From VRUE01 sp036379955 (GTDB lineage Bacteria > Actinomycetota > Thermoleophilia > Solirubrobacterales > 70-9), in the NCBI GenBank assembly GCA_036379955.1, contig DASVFR010000059.1:1-41429 (forward strand): a stretch of DNA of 41,429 bases, read 5' to 3'. Made by a program: the position numbers and the translations under genes. Below are positions 30,091-37,742 of the stretch, one piece after another (positions within the stretch are counted from its first letter, which is position 1; every line of letters starts with the position of its first letter). The notes beneath the pieces are model-generated. The model was not told the origin of the DNA and made no database searches. It saw only the letters and a program-made list of their open reading frames with translations.

Positions 30091-30690
30091 ATGAATCGAG
30101 CCGATCTCACTACGCCGTGGGCTGACCGCGGCGAACTACGCAAGCTGCTCCTGGCGGCGCGCGACGTCCACCCCCGCGACTTCCTGCTCGTCTCCCTCCT
30201 CGGGCTCAACGGCCTGCGGATCTCGGAGGCGCTGGCGGCGCAGGTGCCCGACCTCGGCAGCTCCGGCGGCCATCGCACCCTGCATGTGGTGCGCAAGGGG
30301 AGCAAGCGCGGCGTCGTGCCGCTGGCCCCGGTCGTGGTCGAGGCGATCGACAGCTTCCTCGAAGGGCGCGACGAGGGGGCGCTGCTGCCCCGTCTGCACC
30401 GCTCCGGGGTAGTTATGCAGCCGATCAGCGGGATCACCCGCCAGGCGGCCTACGAGCGCATCCAGTGGCTTGCCGAGAAGGCCGGCGTCAACCCCGAGCT
30501 GTCGCCCCACTCCCTGCGGCGCAGCTTCGCCACGATCTCCTTGCAGGACGGCGTGCCCCTGCATCGGGTGCAGCTCGCCCTCGGCCACGCCTCCCCGCTG
30601 ACGACGATGATCTACTTCCAAGACGGCGACAACCTGGCGGCCAACCCGACCTTCGAGTTGGCTGAGTCTCTAGTTCGAGTGGAGGGTTAG
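30091..30690 (+). CDS. Tyrosine recombinase, catalytic domain only
   Basis: 199 residues, shorter than typical phage integrases (300-400). It begins almost at the catalytic domain, with no arm-binding or SAM-like core-binding domain. Full active site: R43 (LNGLRISEAL), K69 (KGSKRG), H140-x-x-R143 (HSLRR), H166 (LGHAS), Y175 (MIYFQD). It could be an integrase that works with a minimal att site, or a resolvase for genome multimers. The gene has its own promoter (motif E), as expected of regulated integration. No excisionase or classic repressor is recognised nearby. Confidence 0.85.
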   Translation: MNRADLTTPWADRGELRKLLLAARDVHPRDFLLVSLLGLNGLRISEALAAQVPDLGSSGGHRTLHVVRKGSKRGVVPLAPVVVEAIDSFLEGRDEGALLPRLHRSGVVMQPISGITRQAAYERIQWLAEKAGVNPELSPHSLRRSFATISLQDGVPLHRVQLALGHASPLTTMIYFQDGDNLAANPTFELAESLVRVEG

Positions 30691-30692
30691 GG

Positions 30693-31070
30693 ATGGCCGC
30701 CAATCGACTCGGCGACGAGCTGCCGTCGCCTCGCAAATATGCCGAGCAGGTGCTTGGCAAGGGCGCCTCGGCCGAGCAGCTTGACGAGCTGTTCCGCCTG
30801 CACGCGGCCGCGCATCCGGTGGTCGAACACAGCACGGTCTACACCCGCGACCCCGAGGATGGCCGACTGCCCTGCTGCACGGTGGTGATCCTCAGTCACC
30901 GGCCCGATCAGATCGGCGGCCCCACCGCCAGGGTGATCGCCTCGGGTCAGGCGGTCTGCAACCCGCTCGACCAGTGGAGCCGGAAGCTGGGAGTGACGAT
31001 CGCCTTCGGTCGGGCGCTGACGCGCCTGCGCATGGAGGTCGAGGGGGTGCGTCATGCCACTGCCGCGTGA
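30693..31070 (+). CDS. Hypothetical protein, 125 residues
   Basis: ATG three bases after the recombinase stop with GGGTTAGGG ahead. Contains CTVVILSHRPDQIGGPTARVIASGQAVCNPLDQWSRKLGVTIAFGRALTRLRME. The W-S-R-K-L-G-x-x-I-A-x-G-R-A-L stretch is one I associate with a common small protein of actinophage early regions with unknown role. N-terminal part is helical (GASAEQLDELFRLHAAAHP). Confidence 0.7.
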   Translation: MAANRLGDELPSPRKYAEQVLGKGASAEQLDELFRLHAAAHPVVEHSTVYTRDPEDGRLPCCTVVILSHRPDQIGGPTARVIASGQAVCNPLDQWSRKLGVTIAFGRALTRLRMEVEGVRHATAA

Positions 31071-31209
31071 CACCTGCCCGCTCTGCGGGAAGTCGGTGCC
31101 AGTGCGGGTCAACGGCGCCCTCCGCGAACACACCGACGAGAGCGGAGAGAAGTGCGCCGGCTCGGGCAACAGCGTCGCCGAACTCGAGGAGGCGAAGCGC
31201 GATGGCTGA
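31054..31209 (+). CDS. Small zinc-finger-like protein
   Basis: 51 residues, not a frame shadow: start ATG 31054 lies in the end of the previous gene and the stop overlaps the next start. MPLPRDTCPLCGKSVPVRVNG, then REHTDESGEKCAGSG: C8-x2-C11, H25 and C34 form a C2HC zinc finger of a kind often seen in phage early operons. Possible DNA/RNA binding. Confidence 0.7.
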   Translation: MPLPRDTCPLCGKSVPVRVNGALREHTDESGEKCAGSGNSVAELEEAKRDG

Positions 31210-31423
31210 CGGCATCGCCGGCGTCATTCGCTCGGGCTCGGGAATCCGGGTCACCTTCAAGACGGGCGAAGGGAGCCAGCTCGACACGCTCGAGGGGGAG
31301 TTCATCGGCGTCGGCGCGGACCTCAGCGACGGGGGCACGCCGATCCTCCTCGTGGACGAAGACAAGGACACCGATCAGTCGGTCTCGCTCGATTCGGTGG
31401 TGACGATCGAAGGTCTCGAATGA
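31202..31423 (+). CDS. Small beta-rich hypothetical protein
   Basis: 73 residues. MADGIAGVIRSGSGIRVTFKTG, then DTLEGEFIGVGADLSDGGTPILLVDEDKD and SVSLDSVVTIEGLE: all strands, SH3/OB-like pattern. Start inside the previous gene's end. Function unknown. Confidence 0.7.
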   Translation: MADGIAGVIRSGSGIRVTFKTGEGSQLDTLEGEFIGVGADLSDGGTPILLVDEDKDTDQSVSLDSVVTIEGLE

Positions 31424-31551
31424 ACCCTTCTCGCTTCCACGACGGCGGCCCGATCCTCGACGTCGGCAAGCCGATCTGGCCGCTGGTCGTGATCGGCGTC
31501 GCCCTGCTCGGTGTGCCTTGGCTGGTCGAAGTGGTGAGCGGTTGGCTATGA
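31420..31551 (+). CDS. Tiny membrane protein
   Basis: 43 residues; ATGA overlap with the previous stop. One TM helix (PIWPLVVIGVALLGVPWLVEVV) after a polar N-terminus MNPSRFHDGGPILDVGK. Overlapping both neighbours supports expression. Unknown role. Confidence 0.65.
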   Translation: MNPSRFHDGGPILDVGKPIWPLVVIGVALLGVPWLVEVVSGWL

Positions 31552-31712
31552 GCCGCCGCGTCTACGACTGGCGCAAAGACTGCCCCGACGACGTCGCCCG
31601 CCGCTGCTACCCGGCGGTCGTCGGGACAGGCCGGGGTGAACCGCTCGAGCGCGTGATTAAACGCCGCAAGATGCAGGGTCGCCCCTTGACGAGGGAGGCC
31701 GTGGCCGCGTAG
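31548..31712 (+). CDS. Small basic hypothetical protein
   Basis: 54 residues from ATG 31548 (overlaps the previous TGA). MSRRVYDWRKDCPDDVARRCYPAVV, then LERVIKRRKMQGRPLTREAVAA; the end looks like a short DNA-contacting helix pair. Last gene before a strong terminator. Confidence 0.65.
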   Translation: MSRRVYDWRKDCPDDVARRCYPAVVGTGRGEPLERVIKRRKMQGRPLTREAVAA

Positions 31713-31749
31713 GTTGCTCCGCGCCACAGCACCCCCTCTCCCTCGCTCC

Positions 31750-31797
31750 AAGAGCCCCGCCTGTCTGAGGAGACCGGGCGGGGCTCTTGTTGTTTTT
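31750..31797 (+). terminator. Intrinsic terminator
   Basis: Perfect 12-bp stem AAGAGCCCCGCC (31750-31761) / GGCGGGGCTCTT (31777-31788) with a 15-base loop, followed by GTTGTTTTT. Ends the recombinase operon. Confidence 0.9.
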
Positions 31798-31799
31798 AC

Positions 31800-31846
31800 G
31801 TCCGGCCAGCCGGACTCGCGCTTCCGTCCGCGCCCCCCCCTACGTT
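31800..31846 (+). promoter_or_regulatory. Palindrome-type promoter, copy 2
   Basis: GTCCGGCCAGCCGGAC (31800-31815), TTCCGTCCG (31822-31830), a run of eight C (31833-31840), then TACGTT (31841-31846) as -10. It begins three bases after the terminator's T-run. A GTG at 31854 would open an 8-codon leader peptide ending TGA at 31880, just before the real gene. Confidence 0.55.
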
Positions 31847-31885
31847 CTCGGCCGTGCCGACGTCGAGAGCGAAGGGGTGAGGAGA

Positions 31886-32089
31886 GTGCCGAAGCAAACG
31901 ATCCGCATGTACCAGTTCCAAGATCCGGGCCGCGGCTGCTTCCTGCCGAGCCCGCAGGTCGTCAAGCAGACCGACGAGGGCACGCACATCGCGGCGCCGG
32001 CGGGCTGGGACGGGGAGCGTGTTGTCCGCTACGAGTGGACCCGCGACTACTTCCTCGTTGACGACAACCTCCTCGGCGCCGCGGCGTAG
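31886..32089 (+). CDS. Hypothetical protein ahead of the replication genes
   Basis: 67 residues from GTG 31886 (GAGGAGA upstream). MPKQTIRMYQFQDPGRGCFLPSPQVVKQTDEG, then HIAAPAGWDGERVVRYEWTRDYFLVDDN. Aromatic, beta-like. The frame upstream to 31787 runs through terminator and promoter and is rejected. Function unknown. Confidence 0.65.
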   Translation: MPKQTIRMYQFQDPGRGCFLPSPQVVKQTDEGTHIAAPAGWDGERVVRYEWTRDYFLVDDNLLGAAA

Positions 32090-32093
32090 AGCG

Positions 32094-32918
32094 TTGAGCG
32101 TCCAGGGCGTAGCGGCGGTGCTCGACCATTCCCGGTCGGAGCTTGCCACCCGGCTCGTAGCGATCTCGCTCGGCAACCACGCCGACAAGCATGGGATCAC
32201 CTGGCCCTCCTCCCGCCTTGCCGCCGTCGAGGCCGGCATCGCCAGGGAAACGGCGCGCAAGGCGATCATGAAGTTGCGCGACGAGCTGGGCGAGCTGGTC
32301 ATGCTGGTCGAAGCGGACAACACCACTCACCGGCCGCCGCTCTACTGGCTCCGACTTCCCGGCCTCTCGGGGGAGTTCGTTGAGGACGGTGGGGCCGACC
32401 GTTACTTCAAAGCGTTCGGTGAGGATCTGCGCGCCGAGGCCGAAGGAAGGTGCCTACTTCTAGAGGGGGAGGCTGGGGAGGATCTGTCGGTGGGGGTGCC
32501 TACAAATCGTAGGGGGCCTTATATAGAGGAACCACCAAAGGAACCGTCAGAGAAGAAACACCGCGTCAACAAACGGGTTGTCACCGACGACGAGTTCGCT
32601 CTTACTGCTGCTGTTGTTGAGCAGTTCAATAGTTCCGCCGGCACGGCGCTCTCGACCGAGGCCCACCTGACGCCGATCGTCGGGCGGATTCGGGAACGGC
32701 CCGACTACACGATCGAGCACCACCGCAAGATCATCGAAGCGGTCTTCGCTGGCGACCACTGGTGGACCGGGCCGCCGACGCCGAAGATCATCTACGGCAA
32801 CCCCGCGATCTTCGAGCAGTCGGTGGAGCTGGCTCGGGCCAGGAAGAAGAAGCAGGTCGAGTCGGTTGACGTCAACGCGGAGGCCGCTCGCATCCGCAAG
32901 GAACAGGGGCTCGACTGA
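32094..32918 (+). CDS. Replication initiator / helicase-loader-like protein
   Basis: 274 residues from TTG 32094, five bases after the upstream stop. Residues 1-75 form a winged helix-turn-helix: LVAISLGNHADKHGITWPSSRLAAVEAGIARETARKAIMKLRDELGELVML, as in phage replication proteins. After a beta wing (HRPPLYWLRLPG) comes a variable linker (about 110-165), where DNA is AT-rich and repeated. The C-terminal domain (STEAHLTPIVGRIRERPDYTIEHHRKIIEAVFAGDHWWTGPPTPKIIY) is that of DnaD/O-type proteins that contact the helicase. It sits directly before the helicase gene, like lambda O and P. Confidence 0.75.
   Translation: MSVQGVAAVLDHSRSELATRLVAISLGNHADKHGITWPSSRLAAVEAGIARETARKAIMKLRDELGELVMLVEADNTTHRPPLYWLRLPGLSGEFVEDGGADRYFKAFGEDLRAEAEGRCLLLEGEAGEDLSVGVPTNRRGPYIEEPPKEPSEKKHRVNKRVVTDDEFALTAAVVEQFNSSAGTALSTEAHLTPIVGRIRERPDYTIEHHRKIIEAVFAGDHWWTGPPTPKIIYGNPAIFEQSVELARARKKKQVESVDVNAEAARIRKEQGLD
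32449..32640. other. Candidate replication origin inside the initiator gene
   Basis: Two copies of GGTGCCTAC (32449-32457 and 32495-32503), an inverted repeat CCTAC-N5-GTAGG (32499-32513), then an AT-richer tract (TTATATAG near 32519-32526 and the following 100 bases) in an otherwise GC-rich genome. Location inside an O-like gene parallels lambda. Confidence 0.45.
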
Positions 32919-34309
32919 TGCCCCGCGTCGATCCGACCAAACGCGACGTCGAGGTTCCGCCGCAAAACATTCCGGCCGAGGAGTCGGTGCTGGGAGCGAT
33001 GCTCGTCGCGCAGCCGGCGATCAAGCGGGTGCGGATCGACGTCGGCCTGGTCGGCGCCCACTTCTACCTCGACAAACACAAGCTGATCTACGAAGCGATC
33101 TGCACCGTGGCCGACAGCACCGGCACCGCCGACGAGCTGCTGGTCAACGAGGAGCTGGTCCGGCGGGGCAAGGTCGAGGAGGCCGGCGGCAAGCACTACG
33201 TCTCCGAGCTGGCCGCCAAAGTCCCGGCCGCCGGCAACGCGAAGCACTACGCCGAGATCGTCTTGCAGAACGCGCAGCTCCGGGCCAAGCTCGAGGGCGG
33301 GCAGCGGATCATCGAAGGCGTCCGCAAGCGCGACGACCCCGAGGCCGCCGAGGAGCTGATCCGCCTCGGGATCGAGCTGGCGACCTCCGACTTCACGGTG
33401 GACTCCGAAGTCACGTCGGGCGAGGCGATCTTGTCGGAGCTGTTCGACTACTTCGACACCAAGGAGGAGGGCGACGTCTTTGAACTGCCGTGGCCGGCGC
33501 TCAACGACTGCGTCCTCGGCGGCTTCCGCCGCAAGCAGCTCTCGGTGCTCGCAGGGTGGACCGGAATGGGCAAGAGCTGGGGCCTGGATCAGATGCTCGC
33601 CGGCTTCAAGGAGCAGGGCTACAAATGCGCGATCTTCGCAACCGAGATGGGCCGCGAGGAGCGGGCGTCCAGGTGGCTGACGTCGGTGACGCGAGTACCG
33701 CTCGAAAAGATCTTGCGCAACCGGCTCGACCCCTCGGATATGAAACGGCTGCTCGAGGCGGCCAACAAACACAACGCCCTCCCCTTCGACTACTTCGAGG
33801 CGTTTGATTGGAGCGCCGACAAAATCGCCGAACGGGCGATCTACGGCGAATACGACGTCGTCGCCATCGACCCGATCACGGAAATCCCCGGCTTTGAAAA
33901 GCCCGACACCGCCTCGGCGATCACCCGCCGGCTGGCCCGGCTCGCCTCCCGAGGGGATATGCACGTAATCGCCGTCGCCCACTTGAACCGGAACCGACTG
34001 CGCGACCCGAAGGGAGTGAAGCCGCGGCCGCTCTGCCTCGACTTGAAGGGCTCGGGCGCCCTCGAAACGCTGGCCCACGCCGTGCTGTTCCTGCACCGCA
34101 AGCAGGACGACGAAGCGAACGTGCTGGCGGACGGCGAACTGTACTTCGACAAGGTCCGCAACGGGCTCAAGAAGAAGATCGAGGTCTACCAGTCGAGCCT
34201 CAGCCATCGGTTCTACGAGCCGAAACCGGAGCCCAAGCAGGAGTCGCTTGACGTCGGCCCCGGCACCGAACCCCCGCCTGCCCACGACACCCGAAGGGAC
34301 GACTTCTGA
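32918..34309 (+). CDS. dnaB: DnaB-type replicative helicase
   Basis: 463 residues; ATG overlaps the upstream TGA. N-terminal domain (PQNIPAEESVLGAMLV, then HKLIYEAICTVADS and ELLVNEELVRRG) is the DnaB N-domain. The RecA-like core has Walker A at 213-220 (GWTGMGKS), a conserved ATEMGREE, Walker B-like YDVVAIDPI, and an AVAHLNR segment in place of the usual H-x-x-Q-S-R motif. It unwinds the fork as a hexamer, loaded by the preceding protein. Confidence 0.85.
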   Translation: MPRVDPTKRDVEVPPQNIPAEESVLGAMLVAQPAIKRVRIDVGLVGAHFYLDKHKLIYEAICTVADSTGTADELLVNEELVRRGKVEEAGGKHYVSELAAKVPAAGNAKHYAEIVLQNAQLRAKLEGGQRIIEGVRKRDDPEAAEELIRLGIELATSDFTVDSEVTSGEAILSELFDYFDTKEEGDVFELPWPALNDCVLGGFRRKQLSVLAGWTGMGKSWGLDQMLAGFKEQGYKCAIFATEMGREERASRWLTSVTRVPLEKILRNRLDPSDMKRLLEAANKHNALPFDYFEAFDWSADKIAERAIYGEYDVVAIDPITEIPGFEKPDTASAITRRLARLASRGDMHVIAVAHLNRNRLRDPKGVKPRPLCLDLKGSGALETLAHAVLFLHRKQDDEANVLADGELYFDKVRNGLKKKIEVYQSSLSHRFYEPKPEPKQESLDVGPGTEPPPAHDTRRDDF

Positions 34310-35007
34310 TGCCCGAGACGAAGACCAAGCCGAAACGCAAGCCGGCCCCCGTCACGGTCACCCGGCCGGACGGCTCGATCGAGCAGGTGCCGGCGTCTCG
34401 CTTCCGCCGCAAGCGCACCTACGAGTTCTCCTTGACGCAGGCCCAGCGCTCGGCCCTCTTTGCCGGCAGCTCGCCGCGGATCACGGTGCCCGCCGGCGAA
34501 TCGCCCTTCGCGCCCGGCGACGTCTACGACGTGCCCGGCACTAGGAACCTCTCGCTCGGGATCATCGGCATCGCCGAGGGCGAAGGCTACGACGTGTTGG
34601 TCTACCGGGTGATCGACTCGAGGGGGCGGCTGCTGCGCGCCAGCGTCCACGGCGTTGACTTCGATTCCATCCGACGCAGCTACGACTCTAGGGGCGTGCC
34701 GCAACCCCTCCAAGACGAGGCCGACGTCGCGCAGGCGGCCGAGGAATCGGCCTACACCACTTCCCCCGGTGCCGCCCTCAAGGGCGAGCCCGAGGCGATC
34801 AGCAAGGCGGCCGAGGAAGACGTCCTCGAGCGCAAGCGCGAGAAGCGGGAGCGTCAGATCCGCTCGCCGATCGCCGAGATCAACCGGCAGCTCTCCGATC
34901 TCGAAGACAACCCGCACTTCACCGGCCAGGCCAACGACGTCCGCTACCTGCGCAAGAGGGTGGCGCGGCTCGAGCAGGACGCGCTCAAAGAGGCCGGCGT
35001 CGAGTGA
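34309..35007 (+). CDS. Hypothetical protein, 232 residues
   Basis: ATG shares its A with the helicase TGA. N-terminal basic tail (KTKPKRKPAPVTVTRPDG). Residues 35-110 are a beta domain (YEFSLTQAQRSALFAGSSPRI; GDVYDVPGTRNLSLGIIGIAEG; YDVLVYRVIDSRGRLLRASVHG). Residues 120-232 are charged helices with a coiled coil near the end (EINRQLSDLEDNPHF, YLRKRVARLEQDALKEAG). No family recognised; location in the replication operon suggests a helper. Confidence 0.7.
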   Translation: MPETKTKPKRKPAPVTVTRPDGSIEQVPASRFRRKRTYEFSLTQAQRSALFAGSSPRITVPAGESPFAPGDVYDVPGTRNLSLGIIGIAEGEGYDVLVYRVIDSRGRLLRASVHGVDFDSIRRSYDSRGVPQPLQDEADVAQAAEESAYTTSPGAALKGEPEAISKAAEEDVLERKREKRERQIRSPIAEINRQLSDLEDNPHFTGQANDVRYLRKRVARLEQDALKEAGVE

Positions 35008-35234
35008 ACCCTTCGGCCCCGCACGTCCAATGCCCCTTCTGCCTGGGGCACCCTCGCGTCAAACCGGACGGGACGATGTATGCCCACGACCGGGGCCGAC
35101 CGGGAATGCGCAAGCGGTGCCCCGGCGCCGGCAAAACCAAGGAGCAGGCGAAGGAAGACCGCAGGCTGGGGAATGTCGAGTCGGCGGTTCCGTCCGGCCG
35201 GCCGGATGAAGTACGGCCCGAGGACATTTTCTGA
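35004..35234 (+). CDS. Zinc-ribbon protein
   Basis: 76 residues from GTG 35004 (GTGA overlap). CPFCLGHPRVKPDGTMYAHD...KRCPGAG: C10-x2-C13, H28, C39 make a C2HC finger similar to the one at 31054. The tail is acidic and polar. A TCCGGCCGGCCGGA palindrome occurs in its coding sequence (35193-35206). Confidence 0.7.
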   Translation: MNPSAPHVQCPFCLGHPRVKPDGTMYAHDRGRPGMRKRCPGAGKTKEQAKEDRRLGNVESAVPSGRPDEVRPEDIF

Positions 35235-35353
35235 TGCCGCTTCCCAGACTCAGCTACCGCGCCCCGGCGATCTTTAACGAGCCCGGCGTCTTCGTCGTGC
35301 TTGGGGCTCGGAGCTTCTGCCTGCTGCCGCTCCCGTCGAAGGGGCGGCGCTGA
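35234..35353 (+). CDS. Tiny hypothetical protein
   Basis: 39 residues. Start and stop both overlap neighbours as TGATG, which is the main support. MPLPRLSYRAPAIFNEPGVF, then a hydrophobic VVLGARSFCLLPLP. Possibly translated mainly to couple its neighbours. Confidence 0.55.
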   Translation: MPLPRLSYRAPAIFNEPGVFVVLGARSFCLLPLPSKGRR

Positions 35354-35553
35354 TGGGGGCGACCTGCAAGGACTGCCAGGGGCGGATCACCTGGGCCGCC
35401 AGCGACGGCCGCACGCTGCCCTTCGAGTCCACCGTCTTCGGCCCCGGCGTCGTTGCGATCTCCAAGGCCGGCGGCACCTACCGCACCCGCCCCCACGGCG
35501 GCCACCCACACGTCCAGGCATACCGCCGCCACCGATGCAGGAGGAGACCATGA
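35353..35553 (+). CDS. Small zinc-binding-like protein
   Basis: 66 residues. MGATCKDCQGRITWAASDG (CxxC), and at the end HPHVQAYRRHRCRRRP with H and C ligands. Pattern 'C-x2-C-x-G-x-I-x-W-A...G-R-x-x-P-F-E' is a recurrent small phage zinc finger. Stop overlaps the next ATG. Confidence 0.65.
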   Translation: MGATCKDCQGRITWAASDGRTLPFESTVFGPGVVAISKAGGTYRTRPHGGHPHVQAYRRHRCRRRP

Positions 35554-36518
35554 CCGTTGCGCTGACCGTGCTCGAAGGGCTGCCCGAGCTTCGCCCCTCC
35601 GACGAGACCAACCTGATCGACCAGGAGGACCGCGAAGGCCGCAAAAGCCTGTCGCACTCGTCGCTCAACACGCAGCTCGCCTGCGCCCAGCGCTACGGCT
35701 ACGAGTACGTCGATCGGATCGAGCCGGTGGTGAAGCCCTCGGCCCTCCGGCTCGGCGGCGCCTTCGCCAAGGCGACCGAGACCGGCGACCCGGCGGACGG
35801 CGTCGCCAAGCTCTCCGGCGAAGCGTCGATCTTTACCCAGGAGGACCAGGACCGGCTCACCATCGACTGCGCGATCGTCACCGGCGCGGCGACCGCCTAC
35901 CTCGCGGCCTACGGCCGGCGCGAGCGGCGCGAGTTCGGCTACCGGGTCCGGCTCCGCAACCCCGAGACCGGGGCCTACTCCCGCACCTTCGATCTCGAGG
36001 GCTACGCAGACGGGCTCACCGACGACTGGACGCTGATCGAGGACAAGTTCGTCGGCCAGATCCAGGCCGTTGCGATCAAGCGCCTGCCGCTCGACCGCCA
36101 GCTCGCCCTCGAGTGCTACGGGATCTGGCGGGCGACCGGGCACGAGATCACCGACGTCTCCTACCGCTTCACTCGGAAGCCGTCGATCAAGCAGAAGAAA
36201 GGCGAGACGGTCGAGGAGTACGCCGAGCGGGTCGAAGCCGACTACAAGGAGCGGCCCGAGTTCTACTTGGTCGAGGAGCCGATCACCCGCAGCACCGCGG
36301 ACCTCGTTCGGATCGAGGCCGAGCTGTGGCAATGGGCGGCCCAGCGCCGGGAGGCCCACCGGGCGCACATCTACCCGCGCAACTCCTCCCATTGCCACGA
36401 CTACGGCGGCTGCCCGTTCTTGCCCCTCTGCACTGGCGACCCCGATGCACCATCGCTGTTCAAAGAGAAGGTCCGTAGCGACCGCAATCCCAGCACCAAC
36501 GAGGAGGAAAACGCATGA
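35550..36518 (+). CDS. Cas4/AddB-like PD-(D/E)XK nuclease
   Basis: 322 residues; start at 35550 fixed by GGAGGAGA and overlap with the previous stop. SHSSLNTQLACAQRYGY is the N-terminal 'S-x-S-x-L-x-x-x-x-x-C-P' type motif of the RecB/Cas4 family. FDLEGYADGLTDDWTLIEDKFVGQIQ carries the D...ExK catalytic core, followed by LDRQLALECYG (motif QLxxY). C45, C282, C288 and C294 (CHDYGGCPFLPLC) could hold an Fe-S cluster, as in Cas4. It probably resects DNA ends for the annealing pathway formed with the next two genes. Confidence 0.8.
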   Translation: MTVALTVLEGLPELRPSDETNLIDQEDREGRKSLSHSSLNTQLACAQRYGYEYVDRIEPVVKPSALRLGGAFAKATETGDPADGVAKLSGEASIFTQEDQDRLTIDCAIVTGAATAYLAAYGRRERREFGYRVRLRNPETGAYSRTFDLEGYADGLTDDWTLIEDKFVGQIQAVAIKRLPLDRQLALECYGIWRATGHEITDVSYRFTRKPSIKQKKGETVEEYAERVEADYKERPEFYLVEEPITRSTADLVRIEAELWQWAAQRREAHRAHIYPRNSSHCHDYGGCPFLPLCTGDPDAPSLFKEKVRSDRNPSTNEEENA

Positions 36519-37264
36519 CGCTCCCCACGGAGAAGTCGGCGCAGACGCTCTCTCCCGACAAGGTCAAGGCCCTCCTCTACGGGCCGCCGAAGATCGGCAA
36601 GAGCACGTTCGCGTCCCAGATCAACCCCGACCACACCCTGTTCATCCCCACCGAGCCCGGCCTGGGCGCTCTCGAGGTCTTTGAAGCGCCCGTCTCCGAT
36701 TGGGCCGGCTTCCGCGCTGTCGGGGGTGAACTGGCGAAGGACGCGAAGCAGTTCCAGGTGGTCGTGATCGACACCGTTGACGAGCTGTACCGCATGTGCA
36801 GCGACCACGTCTGCGCGGAGCTGGGGATCAAGCACCCGAGCGACGCCGACTACGGCAAGGGCTGGTCGGCGGTGCGCGACGAGTTCGCGCTGCGCGTCGG
36901 CAAGCTGACCGGGCTCGGCCTCGGGGTGTGGTTCATCAGCCACGCCGAGGACCGCGAGGTCAAAAAGAAGGTGGGCTCCAAGACGGTCACGCAGCCGTCG
37001 CTCACCGGGCAGGGCCGCAAGTTCCTGGCGGGCTTCGTGGACTTCATCTTCCTCGCCACCTGGGAAGGCGACGAGGGGGACGAGCGCGTGCTGCGGACGC
37101 AGGGCGCCGAGCACCACGAGGCGGGAGGTCGCGTCCCCGAGGGCGCCGCGCCGCTGCCGGACCCGCTGCCGCTCGACGCGGCGGTGCTCCGCAAGGCGAT
37201 GGCCGACTCGCTCAAGCCGAAAGCCGCAAAGAAAACTGAGCAGAAGAAAGAGGGTGAGAAGTAA
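36515..37264 (+). CDS. Sak4-like RecA-fold ATPase
   Basis: 249 residues. Walker A GPPKIGKST at 23-31; a Walker B-like strand QVVVIDTVDELYRM; a later strand GVWFISHAED. The core is short, as in Sak4-type single-strand annealing ATPases (AAA/RecA fold). A Lys/Glu tail ends the protein. Placed between a Cas4-like nuclease and a DUF669-like SSB, the usual company of Sak4. Confidence 0.8.
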   Translation: MTLPTEKSAQTLSPDKVKALLYGPPKIGKSTFASQINPDHTLFIPTEPGLGALEVFEAPVSDWAGFRAVGGELAKDAKQFQVVVIDTVDELYRMCSDHVCAELGIKHPSDADYGKGWSAVRDEFALRVGKLTGLGLGVWFISHAEDREVKKKVGSKTVTQPSLTGQGRKFLAGFVDFIFLATWEGDEGDERVLRTQGAEHHEAGGRVPEGAAPLPDPLPLDAAVLRKAMADSLKPKAAKKTEQKKEGEK

Positions 37265-37740
37265 TGGCCGACTACGCAGATCGCTTGGCGAAGATGCAGG
37301 ACGAGTACGACGAGGCCGAGGCGAAGACCTCGGGCGGCTCGGTCCCAGACGGCGAGTATGAGGCGCTGATCGAGCGCTTCGACTTCTGGGAAAAGGAGGG
37401 CGGTGGCCCGCTCAAGCTGATAACCGAAATCAGCGTGCAGGAGGGCGAGTTCGCCGGAATGTCCGCGCCGAGCGTGTGGCACGAGTTGGAGGACCCCGAC
37501 CGGATCGCCTGGACCAAGGGCTACCTCGAGCAGCTTGGGCTCGAGGGCGTCAACCTGGCCGAGCTGCCGGCGGCCCTCGAACCGCTGGCCGGCAAGTGCC
37601 GGGTCGGCATTCGCGTCGTCACCACCAACAAAGGCGACAAGACCTACCGGAACACCTACGTCAACGAAGTGCTCGAGGGCGAGGGTCCGTCAACCGGAGC
37701 GGCCGCCAAGAGCGGCGGCGACGACGACATTCCGTTCTAG
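37264..37740 (+). CDS. DUF669-like single-stranded DNA-binding protein
   Basis: 158 residues. Core: GSVPDGEYEALIERFDFWEKEGGGPLKLITEISV, then RVGIRVVTTNKGDKTYRNTYVNEVL, an OB-like beta set as in DUF669 proteins. The C-terminus DDDIPF is the acidic tip used by bacterial SSB to recruit partner proteins. It should coat ssDNA and help the Sak4 ATPase. Start overlaps the upstream TAA by one base. Confidence 0.8.
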   Translation: MADYADRLAKMQDEYDEAEAKTSGGSVPDGEYEALIERFDFWEKEGGGPLKLITEISVQEGEFAGMSAPSVWHELEDPDRIAWTKGYLEQLGLEGVNLAELPAALEPLAGKCRVGIRVVTTNKGDKTYRNTYVNEVLEGEGPSTGAAAKSGGDDDIPF

Positions 37741-37742
37741 GC

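Noticed and set aside
35193..35206. TCCGGCCGGCCGGA as a third palindrome promoter
   Set aside because: Lies in coding sequence with no -10 at the right distance.
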